Part shown: positions 1 through 9,383 of the stretch, in pieces
How the letters are laid out: each line of letters begins with the position of its first letter
How positions within the stretch are numbered: position 1 is the stretch's first letter
Assembly (NCBI RefSeq): GCF_004137355.1
Contig: NZ_SDVB01000238.1
Span: 558,001 to 622,000 of the forward strand
Length of the DNA: 64,000 bases
DNA from: Ciceribacter ferrooxidans
Lineage (GTDB): Bacteria > Pseudomonadota > Alphaproteobacteria > Rhizobiales > Rhizobiaceae
Direction of reading: 5' to 3'
The notes under the pieces: model-generated
Databases searched by the model: none
What the model was told of the DNA's origin: nothing
The model's input: the letters and a program-made list of their open reading frames with translations, nothing else
Program-made: the position numbers and the translations under genes

Positions 1-68
1 CGTCGCTTCTGGTGTATAGGCCTGCCAGATTGCGCGCCAGGGCGCGCCCGAGAAGGTTGATCCATCCG

Positions 69-1730
69 ATGACAGCAATTGCCAGACGTTCCGAACTCCT
101 GATGCCCGCCGGCTCGCTCGAGCGGTTGAAGGTGGCCGTGCTCTACGGAGCGGACGCCGTCTACATGGGCACGCCCGACATGTCGCTCCGGACCAAGTCG
201 CAGCTTTCGCTGGACGACGTGAAGGAGGGCATTCGCTTCGCCCATGAGCACGGCGTGCGCGTCTACCTGACGCTCAACCTCTTCACCCATAACAAGGATG
301 TGCCGAAGGTCGCCGACTACGTCGCGATCTTGAAGGATGTGCAGCCCGACGGCGTCATCGTCGCCGATCCCGGTGTCTTCCATTACCTGCGCAAGCACGC
401 ACCGGAGCTGAAGCTGCATGTCTCGACGCAGGCCAATGTCTGTTCGTGGCTGACAGTCGATGCGTGGAAGGAGCAGGGCGCCGAACTGGTGGTGCTCGCC
501 CGCGAGGTGACGTTCTCGGAGCTCACCGAGATCCGCGAGAAATGCCCCGACGTGCGGCTCGAAACCTTCGTCCACGGCGCCATGTGCATGACCTATTCCG
601 GGCGATGCCTGCTCTCCAATTTCATGGCCGAGCGCGGCGCCAATCAGGGCAACTGCGCCAATTCCTGCCGCTGGCAGTACAAGGTGCATCTGAGGCTCCG
701 CGACGGTACGATCAAGGAGCTCGAAATCAACGAGCACAACGAGGGCCTCTTCGAGTTTGTGCTGGAGGAAGGCGCTCGTCCCGGCGAGCTGATGCCGATC
801 GAGGAGGATTCGCGCGGCTCCTATATCCTGAACTCCAAGGATATGTGCCTGATGCCGAAGCTCGACGACTACCTGAAGCTCGGCATCGACAGCCTGAAGG
901 TCGAAGGCCGCAACAAGTCGCCCTATTACGTGGCGACGGTCGCGCGCACTTATCGCCGGGCGATCGACGACTACTATGCCGATCCGGAAAACTGGTCGCC
1001 GGAACCCTATATGCGCGAACTGGAGACCGTCGGCAGCCGCGGCTTCACCATCGCGTTCCACGAGGGGCGGCTGCAAAACTACGCGCACAACTACGAGAAC
1101 ACCAAGACCTTCGGCACCTGGGAGTTCGCCGGCATCATCCAGGAGGTCCGCGAGGACGGCTTCGTCGTCTCGGTGAAGAACAAGCTCGAAGCCGGCGACG
1201 TGCTGGAACTCATCCCGCCGAAGGCGACGGACGAGACCGTCTTCCTGCGGCTCTATGACTTCCGCCATGCCGATGCGCCGGACGTCGCGCTCGAAACGGT
1301 CAATGCCGGGCCGCAGCGGCCGATCCTCGTTCCGTTCACCGCCTTCGACCGCGAGAAGGTCGAGGACCTGATCGCCAAGTTCCCGCCCTTCACCATCATC
1401 CGCAAGGAAGCGCCGCTCACCGAGGAAGAATGGCAGCGGCTGCGCGTCGACAAGGTGGCGCAGAAGATCGAACTCGGCCAGACGGTCTACGAGGGCGCCT
1501 ACCGCAACGGTGTGAAGAAGCTGCAGGAGGCGATTTCCGAGGACGTGATGGAGAAGCGCTCGAAGACCTCACGCAAGGGCGCGGAAGGTTGCTGCGGGCG
1601 CGGCTGCAACGGGTGTCTGATGTTCTGGAACGACCCGGAATACGCCAGGGCCCGCGAACTCCTGGCGAAGAAGAAGCACGGCGAGATGCTGGAGCGGGAC
1701 ATGCGCGAGGTCGCTCCGGCAGCGGAGTGA
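69..1730 (+). CDS. U32 family peptidase / tRNA- or rRNA-hydroxylation-type protein
   Basis: A 553-residue protein of the peptidase U32 (collagenase-like) family, whose studied bacterial members (TrhP/YegQ, RlhA) take part in RNA base hydroxylation rather than in clear proteolysis. The N-terminus (ELLMPAGSLERLKVAVLYGADAVY) is typical. The U32 signature is seen near residues 170-190 as ETFVHGAMCMTYSGRC followed by LLSN, and further cysteines (GNCANSC) could bind an Fe-S cluster. A C-terminal cluster CCGRGCNGC lies near residue 518, followed by a charged tail. The ATG at 69 is chosen because the family motif starts soon after it; the reading frame is open upstream to 12. Exact substrate is unknown. 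Confidence 0.85.
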   Translation: MTAIARRSELLMPAGSLERLKVAVLYGADAVYMGTPDMSLRTKSQLSLDDVKEGIRFAHEHGVRVYLTLNLFTHNKDVPKVADYVAILKDVQPDGVIVADPGVFHYLRKHAPELKLHVSTQANVCSWLTVDAWKEQGAELVVLAREVTFSELTEIREKCPDVRLETFVHGAMCMTYSGRCLLSNFMAERGANQGNCANSCRWQYKVHLRLRDGTIKELEINEHNEGLFEFVLEEGARPGELMPIEEDSRGSYILNSKDMCLMPKLDDYLKLGIDSLKVEGRNKSPYYVATVARTYRRAIDDYYADPENWSPEPYMRELETVGSRGFTIAFHEGRLQNYAHNYENTKTFGTWEFAGIIQEVREDGFVVSVKNKLEAGDVLELIPPKATDETVFLRLYDFRHADAPDVALETVNAGPQRPILVPFTAFDREKVEDLIAKFPPFTIIRKEAPLTEEEWQRLRVDKVAQKIELGQTVYEGAYRNGVKKLQEAISEDVMEKRSKTSRKGAEGCCGRGCNGCLMFWNDPEYARARELLAKKKHGEMLERDMREVAPAAE

Positions 1731-1776
1731 GGGCGGCGGGGCGGTGGCGTGACGCCGGCGCTTGCTTTGGACGACT

Positions 1777-2613
<837 letters not shown>

Positions 2614-2786
2614 ACGCGCTCTTGTGGATGTATTATCTTAGGAATGGCCATGCCGGAGGCTGCACTTTGCTCGGCTATCCGGAGGTGTCTGCAAGGAAAT
2701 AGCGCGCCATCCCTTAACGCCGTCTTCCGCGACGTCCTTCCGGCGGCGGTCTCTGCGGTCATGCCTAAGGCGCGGTAAATACAGCC

Positions 2787-2810
2787 TCCGGCAGTGCGTG
2801 CACTGCCGGA
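2787..2810 (-). terminator. Perfect palindrome after the DEAD-box helicase gene
   Basis: Two 11-base arms (TCCGGCAGTGC and its complement) separated by two bases, lying 32-55 bases past the helicase stop codon at 2842. The position fits a transcription terminator. The T-run on the helicase strand is weak (GGCTGTATTTACC), so it might instead be a factor-dependent or RNA-protecting hairpin. The rest of 2614-2841 shows no gene. Confidence 0.5.
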
Positions 2811-2841
2811 CGACGAGAACCGTGCGGAGAGCCGGGAGCCG

Positions 2842-4899
2842 TCAGCCTTTCGGCTTGCCCTTCTTCGGGCCGCCGTTGCCGGCTCCGCCGAACTTGCCTT
2901 TCGGCTTTCCTGCGAAGTCCTTCTTGCCGGCAAAATCCTTCTTGCCGGCAAAGGTTTTCCCGTCGCCCTTCGGTCGGTCGCTCCGGCGATCATCGGAGGC
3001 CCGGTCCCGGTCGGACCATTCGGGTTTCGCCTTCTTGGCGTAAGGCTTCTGCGCGGGGCGGTCGTTGCGGTCGTCGAAGCGTTTCGGCCGTGCCGGAGCA
3101 TCGGCCCAGACCTCGGCATCCACCGCCGAGAGGTCGTCACGGCGCGGCCGGCGACCGGTCTCCTCGGTCTTTTTGGCGTAGGATCGCTTTTCGCCACGGG
3201 GTGCGAATTCCTCCCGTTCGCGCGGCGGCCGCGGGGCTCTCTCTTTGGGCGGCGCGGAGAAATCCGGCGTGCCGGGAAGCTGCCGGACGGTAATCCCGCG
3301 TTCCAGAGCGCCGCCCGTTCCGATCGCCTGCAGGAACGTGTCGAGGCCGTCCTGTGCGATCTCGACGAAGGTTTCTTCCGGCTGCATCTTGATTGCGCCG
3401 ATCTCGTTCTTGGTGATCTTGCCGTTGCGGCAGAGCATCGGGATCAGCCAGCGCGGCTCGGCATTCTGCCGCCGGCCGACCGAGAGCGAGAACCAGACGC
3501 TCGGGCCGAAATCGCCGCGTGGCTTGGTGGCGGCGCTCGACGGGTTGGCGTAGTCGGGCTCGCGGCGCTGCTTGCTCGCTTCGAGATTGACGGGAATGAG
3601 ATCTTCCGGTGCGGAACGGCCGGCACGATAGGTGCGGAGGAAGGCGGCGGCGACCTTCTCCGCCCCGTGGGTCGCCAGAAGGTCCGCGATCGTCGACTGT
3701 TCGTCCTCGGCCACGGCGTCGGCGAAGGCTTGGTCGGCAAGAATGCGCTCGCCGTCTCGGGCGAGGACGTCGTCGGCGGACGGCGGGTTCGCCCAGACCG
3801 GCGTGATCCGTGCGCCCTGCAGCAAGCGCTCGGCCTTGCGGCGCTGGTTCACCGGGACGATCAGTGCGGAAATGCCCTTGTTGCCGGCGCGGCCGGTGCG
3901 GCCCGAGCGGTGCAGCAGCGTCTCGGAATTGGTCGGCAGGTCGGCGTGGATGACGAGCTCGAGGCCCGGCAGGTCGATGCCACGGGCGGCGACGTCGGTC
4001 GCGATGCAGACGCGGGCGCGGCCGTCGCGCATCGCCTGCAGCGCATGGGTGCGTTCGTTCTGGCTCAACTCACCGGAAAGGGCGACGACCGAGAAACCGC
4101 GATTGTGGAGCCGTGCCGTCAGGTGGTTCACCGCCGCGCGGGTCGAACAGAAGACGATGGTGTTGCGCGCCTCGTAGTAGCGCAGCACGTTGATGATGGC
4201 GTTCTCGCGGTCGGATGGAGTGACGGCGAGCGCCCGATATTCGATGTCGACATGCTGCTTCTGCTCGGAGGTCGTCGCGATGCGGCGGGCATCGCGCTGG
4301 TAGCTGCGGGCGAGATCGGCGATCGAACGCGGCACGGTCGCGGAGAACATCAGCGTCCGGCGGTCGTCCGGCGAGGCTTCGAGGATGAATTCGAGATCCT
4401 CGCGAAAGCCGAGATCCAGCATCTCGTCCGCCTCGTCGAGGACGACGGCGCGCAGCGCCGACAGATCGAGCGCACCGCGGGTGAGGTGGTCGCGCAGGCG
4501 GCCCGGCGTGCCGACGACGATGTGGGCGCCGCGTTCGAGCGCGCGGCGCTCGTTGCGGATGTCCATGCCACCGACGCAGGAGGCGATCGTCGCGCCGGTG
4601 AATTCGTAGAGCCATTCGAGCTCGCGCTTCACCTGCATGGCGAGTTCGCGCGTCGGGGCGATGGCGAGCGCCAGCGGTGCCCCGGCGCGACCGAAGCGGC
4701 TTTCGCCGGCCAAAAGCGTCGACGCGAGCGCAAGCCCGAAGGCGACGGTCTTGCCAGAGCCGGTCTGGGCGGAGACGAGCGCGTCCCGTCCCTCGAGCTC
4801 GGGGTCGAGCATTGCCTGCTGCACGGGGGTGAGCGTCTCGTAGCCGCGCTTGCGCAAGGCCTCGGCGATCGCCGGAACGATGCCGTCAAAATCAGTCAT
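2842..4899 (-). CDS. deaD: DEAD-box ATP-dependent RNA helicase (CsdA/DeaD type)
   Basis: A 685-residue cytosolic RNA helicase. Motifs in order: Q motif near residues 19-27 (TLTPVQQAML), motif I AQTGSGKT (~40-47), PTRELA (~81), GTPGRL, VLDEADEML (DEAD box), FSAT, and motif VI HRSGRTGRAG. After the two RecA-like domains comes a DbpA/CsdA-like RNA-binding domain (~residues 480-570), then a long basic tail ending in lysine- and glycine-rich repeats. The tail contains a tandem FAGKKD repeat encoded by an 18-base direct repeat near 2920-2960. Likely role: ribosome assembly and mRNA structure removal, especially in the cold. Gene symbol is by family, not by experiment. Confidence 0.9.
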   Translation of the reverse strand: MTDFDGIVPAIAEALRKRGYETLTPVQQAMLDPELEGRDALVSAQTGSGKTVAFGLALASTLLAGESRFGRAGAPLALAIAPTRELAMQVKRELEWLYEFTGATIASCVGGMDIRNERRALERGAHIVVGTPGRLRDHLTRGALDLSALRAVVLDEADEMLDLGFREDLEFILEASPDDRRTLMFSATVPRSIADLARSYQRDARRIATTSEQKQHVDIEYRALAVTPSDRENAIINVLRYYEARNTIVFCSTRAAVNHLTARLHNRGFSVVALSGELSQNERTHALQAMRDGRARVCIATDVAARGIDLPGLELVIHADLPTNSETLLHRSGRTGRAGNKGISALIVPVNQRRKAERLLQGARITPVWANPPSADDVLARDGERILADQAFADAVAEDEQSTIADLLATHGAEKVAAAFLRTYRAGRSAPEDLIPVNLEASKQRREPDYANPSSAATKPRGDFGPSVWFSLSVGRRQNAEPRWLIPMLCRNGKITKNEIGAIKMQPEETFVEIAQDGLDTFLQAIGTGGALERGITVRQLPGTPDFSAPPKERAPRPPREREEFAPRGEKRSYAKKTEETGRRPRRDDLSAVDAEVWADAPARPKRFDDRNDRPAQKPYAKKAKPEWSDRDRASDDRRSDRPKGDGKTFAGKKDFAGKKDFAGKPKGKFGGAGNGGPKKGKPKG

Positions 4900-5157
4900 G
4901 GAAATCGTCTTTCGAAATCAGGAGTGTCTGCGGTCCGATGTGCCGCGCCCGCCGCTTGCGGGCATGTTTGGGCCGTTCCTACCCGTGTTGCCCGCGAAAG
5001 TCGAGGGGGAAGGGCGGAAAAGGCAGCGGAGGGAGGGCTTTCATGGTCGGAGACCGCAGGATTGTTGTGTGCAGGCCGTCCGGAGGAGTATTCCGGCATT
5101 TGTCCGTCCGACGCCTTCGGCTATGACGGATGAGGACCACTGGAAAGGCCGCAGACT

Positions 5158-5775
5158 TTGAGAGCCATCGCCATTGACTTCGAGACCGCGAGCGAAGCAC
5201 GCGCCAGCGCCTGTTCGATCGGGCTTGCCTGGATCGAGGACGGTGCGGTCGTGCGCGTCGAGGAGCGGCTGATCCGTCCGCCGGGCATGCGCTTTTCGTC
5301 GTTCAACATCGCGATCCACGGCATTCGTCCGGAGGACGTGGCCGACCAGCCGGAATTCCCCGACGTGATGGCGGAGTTCTTCGGCGACTTCCACGGTGCG
5401 GCTATGATCGCGCACAACGCGTCCTTCGACTTTTCGGTGCTGCGGGCGAGCCTCGATTTCTATGGCCTCGCCTATCCGGAACTCTCCTACTACTGCAGCG
5501 TCAAGCTTGCGCAGCGCCACTGGCCGGACCTGCCCTCCCATCGGCTGAACAGCCTCGCCGACCATCTCGGGCTTTCCTTCTCCCATCACAACGCCGCTGA
5601 GGATGCGCGTGTCTGCGCGCTCGCGACGCTCGCGATGGCCGAGGAGGCCGGTGTCGGCGGGATCGGCGCGCTCGCCGAGCGGACCGGCGTCAATCCGGGG
5701 CGGCTGCACAGGGGCGGCTACGAGGCGTGCTCCTTTGCCAAGCGGGCGCGGAAGGCGCCGGCCCTGCAGGAATAG
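5158..5775 (+). CDS. DEDDh 3'-5' exonuclease (DNA Pol III epsilon-like)
   Basis: A 205-residue exonuclease of the DnaQ/RNase T fold. The four acidic metal ligands and the general-base histidine can be placed: IDFET (Exo I), HNASFDFSVL (Exo II), and HHNAAEDARVC (Exo III, with H four to five residues before D). The protein is a stand-alone exonuclease domain, shorter than replicative epsilon and lacking its alpha-binding tail. The start is TTG at 5158, with GGAAAGG about 10 bases upstream; no in-frame ATG lies before the conserved beta strand. The 258-base gap before it, shared with the divergent helicase gene, must hold both promoters. Confidence 0.8.
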   Translation: MRAIAIDFETASEARASACSIGLAWIEDGAVVRVEERLIRPPGMRFSSFNIAIHGIRPEDVADQPEFPDVMAEFFGDFHGAAMIAHNASFDFSVLRASLDFYGLAYPELSYYCSVKLAQRHWPDLPSHRLNSLADHLGLSFSHHNAAEDARVCALATLAMAEEAGVGGIGALAERTGVNPGRLHRGGYEACSFAKRARKAPALQE

Positions 5776-5861
5776 GGTTTGCGCTCCTCGGCAGGCGCGG
5801 CGCTTGTCGCAGGCGGGGTCCGACGCCACATAAGATCCGAGTACAGCACAGGAGCGAAGCC

Positions 5862-6350
5862 ATGTCCTTCCGGAAGCCGATTTTTGCCGCAGCACTCGTT
5901 CTCGCGGGCAGCATTCCCGCCGCCGCCGAAGTGGTCGGCAAGGTGGGCGTGGACTGGGTCGGCAACGACATCGTCATCGAGGCGGTCACCGATCCGCAGG
6001 TGAAGGGCGTTACCTGCCACGTCACGTATTTCGACCGCTCGATCATCGACCGCCTTTCCAAGGGAAACTGGTTCGAGGACCCGTCGAACAACTCGATCGC
6101 CTGCCGTCAGACCGGTCCGATCGAGATTGGCGATATCGATCTCTCCGAAGAGGGCGAGGAGGTGTTCCGCGAAGGCATGTCGCTGATCTGGAAGAAGCTG
6201 GTCGTCAACCGCATCTACGACAAGGCGAACGACACGCTCATCTATCTCGTGCATTCGCGCCAGGTGGTGGAGGGGTCCGCGAAAATGGCGATCTCGACCG
6301 TTCCGCTGTTCGACCAGCCGGTGACGTGGACGAACGGCAAGCCGCGGTGA
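5862..6350 (+). CDS. creA: CreA family exported protein
   Basis: A 162-residue protein with a signal peptide (FAAALVLAGSIPAAAEVVG, cleavage after about residue 22). The body matches the CreA family: VGVDWVGNDIVIEAVTDP, a conserved CHVTYFDR and a second cysteine in SIACRQTGP that could form a disulfide with it. CreA is a small periplasmic protein of unknown biochemical role, named from the creABCD region of E. coli. The start at 5862 is chosen because a signal peptide begins there and GGAGCGAAGCC precedes it. It lies 86 bases after the exonuclease gene and may be cotranscribed. Confidence 0.85.
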   Translation: MSFRKPIFAAALVLAGSIPAAAEVVGKVGVDWVGNDIVIEAVTDPQVKGVTCHVTYFDRSIIDRLSKGNWFEDPSNNSIACRQTGPIEIGDIDLSEEGEEVFREGMSLIWKKLVVNRIYDKANDTLIYLVHSRQVVEGSAKMAISTVPLFDQPVTWTNGKPR

Positions 6351-6580
6351 GACCGGATGCCGGCGGCGGCGCTGCGTCCCAAAATGACCCAAAAAAGGTC
6401 GGGCAGTCGTCGCGAAAACGCGACAGGGCGCGATTTTCCACCTTCAGATGTGAGGGGATTTGAGGCAGGATACAACCGATGTGTTGTGAAATCGGCGATC
6501 TACCCCATCACCAGATTCCACAGGCATGTCTTGCCAGTATGACTCGGCCGAAGGCTGCTGCCGGACGCCGATAGAAATGC

Positions 6581-6614
6581 AAAGGCCCTGGAAACGAGTG
6601 TTTCCGGGGCCTTT
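6581..6614. terminator. Bidirectional hairpin terminator between creA and cheW
   Basis: Arms of 15 bases (AAAGGCCCTGGAAAC / GTTTCCGGGGCCTTT) with one G-T wobble and a four-base loop, flanked by an A-run on one side and a T-run on the other. It lies between convergent creA (stop 6350) and cheW (stop 6711) and can serve both. The 360-base gap 6351-6710 has no protein gene that I can support; the 230 bases between creA and the hairpin could encode a small RNA. Confidence 0.8.
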
Positions 6615-6710
6615 TCCATTCCGGGAAATGTTCATGCGGCTACGGTAGACGCCGCGAGCGACCGGCCTTCCGGAGGTTGCCGCATGCGTCTCAGTCGAGG
6701 TGTAGGCGGG

Positions 6711-7175
6711 TCACGCGGCTTGCGCGAGTTCGTCGGCGATGACGGTGTCGAGGTTCAGGAAGCAGACCATCGACTTTTCGAGCGCGACGATGCCGCGGCA
6801 GAAGGCGCGCTGGGCTTCCGGAATGATTTCCGGTGCCGGCTGCAGGTCTTCGGCGCGGATCGTCATCATGTCGGAAACCTGTTCGACGAGGAGCCCGACG
6901 AGCTTGCCGGCGATGTCGGTGACGATGATGGCGGCACGCTCCGAGGGTTCCGTCATCTTCATCCCGAGCCGGCAGGCCATGTCGATGACCGGGATGACGG
7001 CGCCGCGCAGGTTGATGAGGCCGAGGACATATGGCGGTGTGTGCGGCATCGGCGTCACCGGCGCCCAGCCGCGGATTTCGCGGATCGCCATGATGTCGAT
7101 GCAGAATTCCTGGTCGCCGAGATGGAAGGATACGATTTCCAGATAGGCGCCTGACTGCTTGATTGCGTTCGTCAT
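6711..7175 (-). CDS. cheW: Chemotaxis coupling protein CheW
   Basis: A 154-residue single-domain CheW. Typical stretches are present: FHLGDQEFCIDIMAIREIRGW near the N-terminus, LGLINLRGAVIPVIDM (the conserved NLRG loop that contacts receptors) at about residues 51-66, and VGLLVEQVSDMMTI. CheW links chemoreceptors to the CheA kinase. No other chemotaxis gene is in the window, so it is an orphan outside a che cluster, as is common in rhizobia. The 257 bases upstream (7176-7432) contain no gene. Confidence 0.93.
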   Translation of the reverse strand: MTNAIKQSGAYLEIVSFHLGDQEFCIDIMAIREIRGWAPVTPMPHTPPYVLGLINLRGAVIPVIDMACRLGMKMTEPSERAAIIVTDIAGKLVGLLVEQVSDMMTIRAEDLQPAPEIIPEAQRAFCRGIVALEKSMVCFLNLDTVIADELAQAA

Positions 7176-7432
7176 GTCTGAACTCTTCCCGGTTTGCCGG
7201 CGGCGCGGATCGGGTCCGGTCGGCGCGGCGGCATTGCGTCGTCCGCTGCGTCTCGACGGAGCCGTGCTCCGCTTTCGCGTTGGTGGTGCATGATCACTGC
7301 GGAGAACCGAGGAGATGGATCGGCCATCCCGGCGGACGTGATGTCCAAACGATCCTTACGGAATCATCTTCGCCCTGCGAGACTGGCAGAGATTTCTTAA
7401 ACATCCGCTAATCTTGGGGGCTCTGCGCCTCT

Positions 7433-8221
7433 TCAGTCGAGCGCCACAACGCGCCGGTAGAGATGCCAGGTCGCGTGTCCGAGAACCGGCAGCGCGACGA
7501 GCAGGCCGGCAAACAGCGGCACCATCGCCAGGATGGCTGCCGCGGCGACGATGACGCCGAAGCCCAACATCGCCACCGGATTTTCGACGACGGCACGCAC
7601 GCTGGTGATCATCGCGGTGACGAAGTCGATGTCCCGGTCGAGCAGCAGCGGCATCGAGATCACCGTCACGCTGAAGAGGGCGGTCGCGATGACGGCGCCG
7701 ACGATGCTGCCGACGGCAAGGAAAAGCAGGCCTTCGGGCGTGGTGGTCACCACCTCTACGAAGACCGGGAGCGAGGCGGAAATCTTGAAGCCGAGGAAAA
7801 GCGCAAGCAGCAGGCGCACCTGGTAGATCCAGACCCAGAAGACGAAGAGCACCACGAAGGCCATCCAGGACAGCTGGCGCTCCCGCTGCTGGAAGACTTC
7901 CGCCAGGATGCCGCGCCACGTGATCGGCAGCCCGGACTCGTCGCGGCGGCTCACCTCGTAGAGCCCGACGGCGACAAAAGGCCCGATCAACGGAAAGCCA
8001 ATGGCGATCGGGATGATCATCCAGGGCTGGTGGTAGAAGCTGAGCATGACGACGATGAAAAGGCCGCCGAGAGCATAGATGCCGCCGAAGAACAGGCCGA
8101 AGAGCGGGTGCCGGGCGAAATCCTTCCAGCCCTCTCGCAGCGCGGCTTTCACATCTGCAAGGCCGACCGACCTGATGCGGATCTTGTGCGGCGGCACTGC
8201 GCCTATCGCCTGTTCTCCCAT
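7433..8221 (-). CDS. DUF2189 integral membrane protein
   Basis: A 262-residue polytopic membrane protein of the DUF2189 family. The family opening is clear (VGLADVKAALREGWKDFARHPLFGLFFGGIYALGG), followed by about six hydrophobic segments ending in an FAGLLVALPVLGHATWHLYRRVV tail typical of the family. The function is not known; some relatives sit near cytochrome oxidase genes, and here a SCO assembly factor is encoded divergently close by. The start at 8221 is chosen over the upstream frame opening at 8359 because family homology begins there. Confidence 0.85.
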   Translation of the reverse strand: MGEQAIGAVPPHKIRIRSVGLADVKAALREGWKDFARHPLFGLFFGGIYALGGLFIVVMLSFYHQPWMIIPIAIGFPLIGPFVAVGLYEVSRRDESGLPITWRGILAEVFQQRERQLSWMAFVVLFVFWVWIYQVRLLLALFLGFKISASLPVFVEVVTTTPEGLLFLAVGSIVGAVIATALFSVTVISMPLLLDRDIDFVTAMITSVRAVVENPVAMLGFGVIVAAAAILAMVPLFAGLLVALPVLGHATWHLYRRVVALD

Positions 8222-8357
8222 GCGTCCCTCCCAAGACTTCCGGCAGATATTCCGGAAGGAAGGATTGCAGATCAGCGGCCTTTGTCCATCTTTTTCGCAA
8301 AGCTCGCGCGCAAGATTGGGACTTCTCCCGGGCGGCCGGAGGAGGTATGAAGACCGC

Positions 8358-8516
8358 ATGGAACAGCAGGCGAGAAAATCTCCGGCATTTGCCCTTTGGG
8401 CCGTGCTTTTCGGCGCCGGCGCGATGGTGACGGGCGCCGTTTTCGCGGGCTGGCTGAACTACGGTTCGGCAATCGTCCTCGCCTATATGGAAAACGGGCT
8501 TTCCAACTGCTTCTGA
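8358..8516 (+). CDS. Small single-span membrane protein (52 aa)
   Basis: A 52-residue protein too short to stand out: a short basic N-terminus (MEQQARKSPAF) and one hydrophobic span (LWAVLFGAGAMVTGAVFAGWL), ending in LSNCF. GGAGGAGGT lies about 12 bases before the ATG. It is 145 bases upstream of the SCO gene on the same strand, divergent from the DUF2189 gene. I do not recognise a family; the position suggests a small accessory protein of the respiratory membrane, which is only inference. Confidence 0.6.
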   Translation: MEQQARKSPAFALWAVLFGAGAMVTGAVFAGWLNYGSAIVLAYMENGLSNCF

Positions 8517-8661
8517 GGCGACGGCGAGACAAATCCGCGCGCTTTTCCAAGATAACCGCCTCTTGAATTGCGCTGGCCGCCGCCGGGTTGTATCAGCGGG
8601 ACATGATGTGCGCCGGAGCGACTCCCGTGCGTTCGGCCCGATAGAAACAGGACAGGGATAC

Positions 8662-9261
8662 ATGAAGACGCTGCGGATCATTCTCTGGGGAGGCGTTCTC
8701 GTTTTCGCGGGGCTGCTCGGATGGCTGACGTTCCAGGTCACGCAGTCGAAGGAGCAGATCTCGGAAGCGCCGTTCGGCGTGCCGTTCGAGCTCGTCGACC
8801 AGACCGGCAAGCCGATCACCGAACAGGCCTTCCGCGGCAAGCCGACGGCGCTCTTCTTCGGCTTCACCCATTGCCCGGAAATCTGCCCGACGACGCTCTT
8901 CGAGCTCAACGGATGGCTGGAGAAGGTCGATCCGGACGGCACCCGGCTGCAGGCCTATTTCGTGACCGTCGATCCGGAGCGGGATACGCCGGAAATGCTC
9001 AACAACTACATTTCCAATGTCACCAAGCGGGTGATCGGCATCGCCGGTTCGCCGGAGAAGGTGGCCGAGGTCATCAAGGGCTTCCGCGTCTACGCCAAGA
9101 AGGTTCCGCTCGACGAGAAGGACCCGAACGGCGACTACACGATGGACCACACGGCATCCGTCTTCCTGCTCGATGCCGAGGGCCGGTTCAAGGGCACCAT
9201 CTCCTACGGCGAGAATCCGGACGTGGCGGTGCAGAAGCTCGAAAACCTGAAGAACGGTTGA
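8662..9261 (+). CDS. SCO1/SenC family copper chaperone
   Basis: A 199-residue membrane-anchored thioredoxin-fold protein. One N-terminal span (IILWGGVLVFAGLLGWLTF), then the periplasmic domain with the copper-binding CPEIC motif in FGFTHCPEICPTTLFEL (~residues 72-88) and the third ligand histidine in YTMDHTASVFLL (~residue 165). VTVDPERDTPEML is also diagnostic. It delivers copper to the CuA centre of cytochrome c oxidase or reduces its cysteines. Start at ATG 8662 (ACAGGGATAC before it); the frame is open to 8563, but that would put extra residues before the anchor. A strong terminator follows. Confidence 0.93.
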   Translation: MKTLRIILWGGVLVFAGLLGWLTFQVTQSKEQISEAPFGVPFELVDQTGKPITEQAFRGKPTALFFGFTHCPEICPTTLFELNGWLEKVDPDGTRLQAYFVTVDPERDTPEMLNNYISNVTKRVIGIAGSPEKVAEVIKGFRVYAKKVPLDEKDPNGDYTMDHTASVFLLDAEGRFKGTISYGENPDVAVQKLENLKNG

Positions 9262-9335
9262 CACCGACTGCGGTCCTGCAGGCATCTCCCAGGTTGCCAG
9301 CGGCGGCCCGGCGTTGTACCGGAGACGACGACAGA

Positions 9336-9358
9336 GGGCAGGACCGGTGGTCCTGCCC
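9336..9358 (+). terminator. Terminator after the SCO gene
   Basis: Perfect 10-base stem GGGCAGGACC / GGTCCTGCCC with a three-base loop, followed by GTTTCC. It lies 74 bases after the SCO stop and 25 bases before the prmA start, separating the two genes. Confidence 0.8.
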
Positions 9359-9383
9359 GTTTCCATGACCAGGAAGGCCCGTC

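Noticed and set aside
2920-2960. CRISPR-like short repeats
   Set aside because: Only two direct copies that encode the FAGKKD repeat in the helicase tail; no spacers and no cas genes in the window.
2794-5133. A 779-codon open frame on the plus strand opposite the DEAD-box helicase
   Set aside because: It mirrors the helicase codons in GC-rich DNA, has low-complexity Arg/Ala/Gly composition and no family motif, while the minus-strand frame has all helicase motifs.
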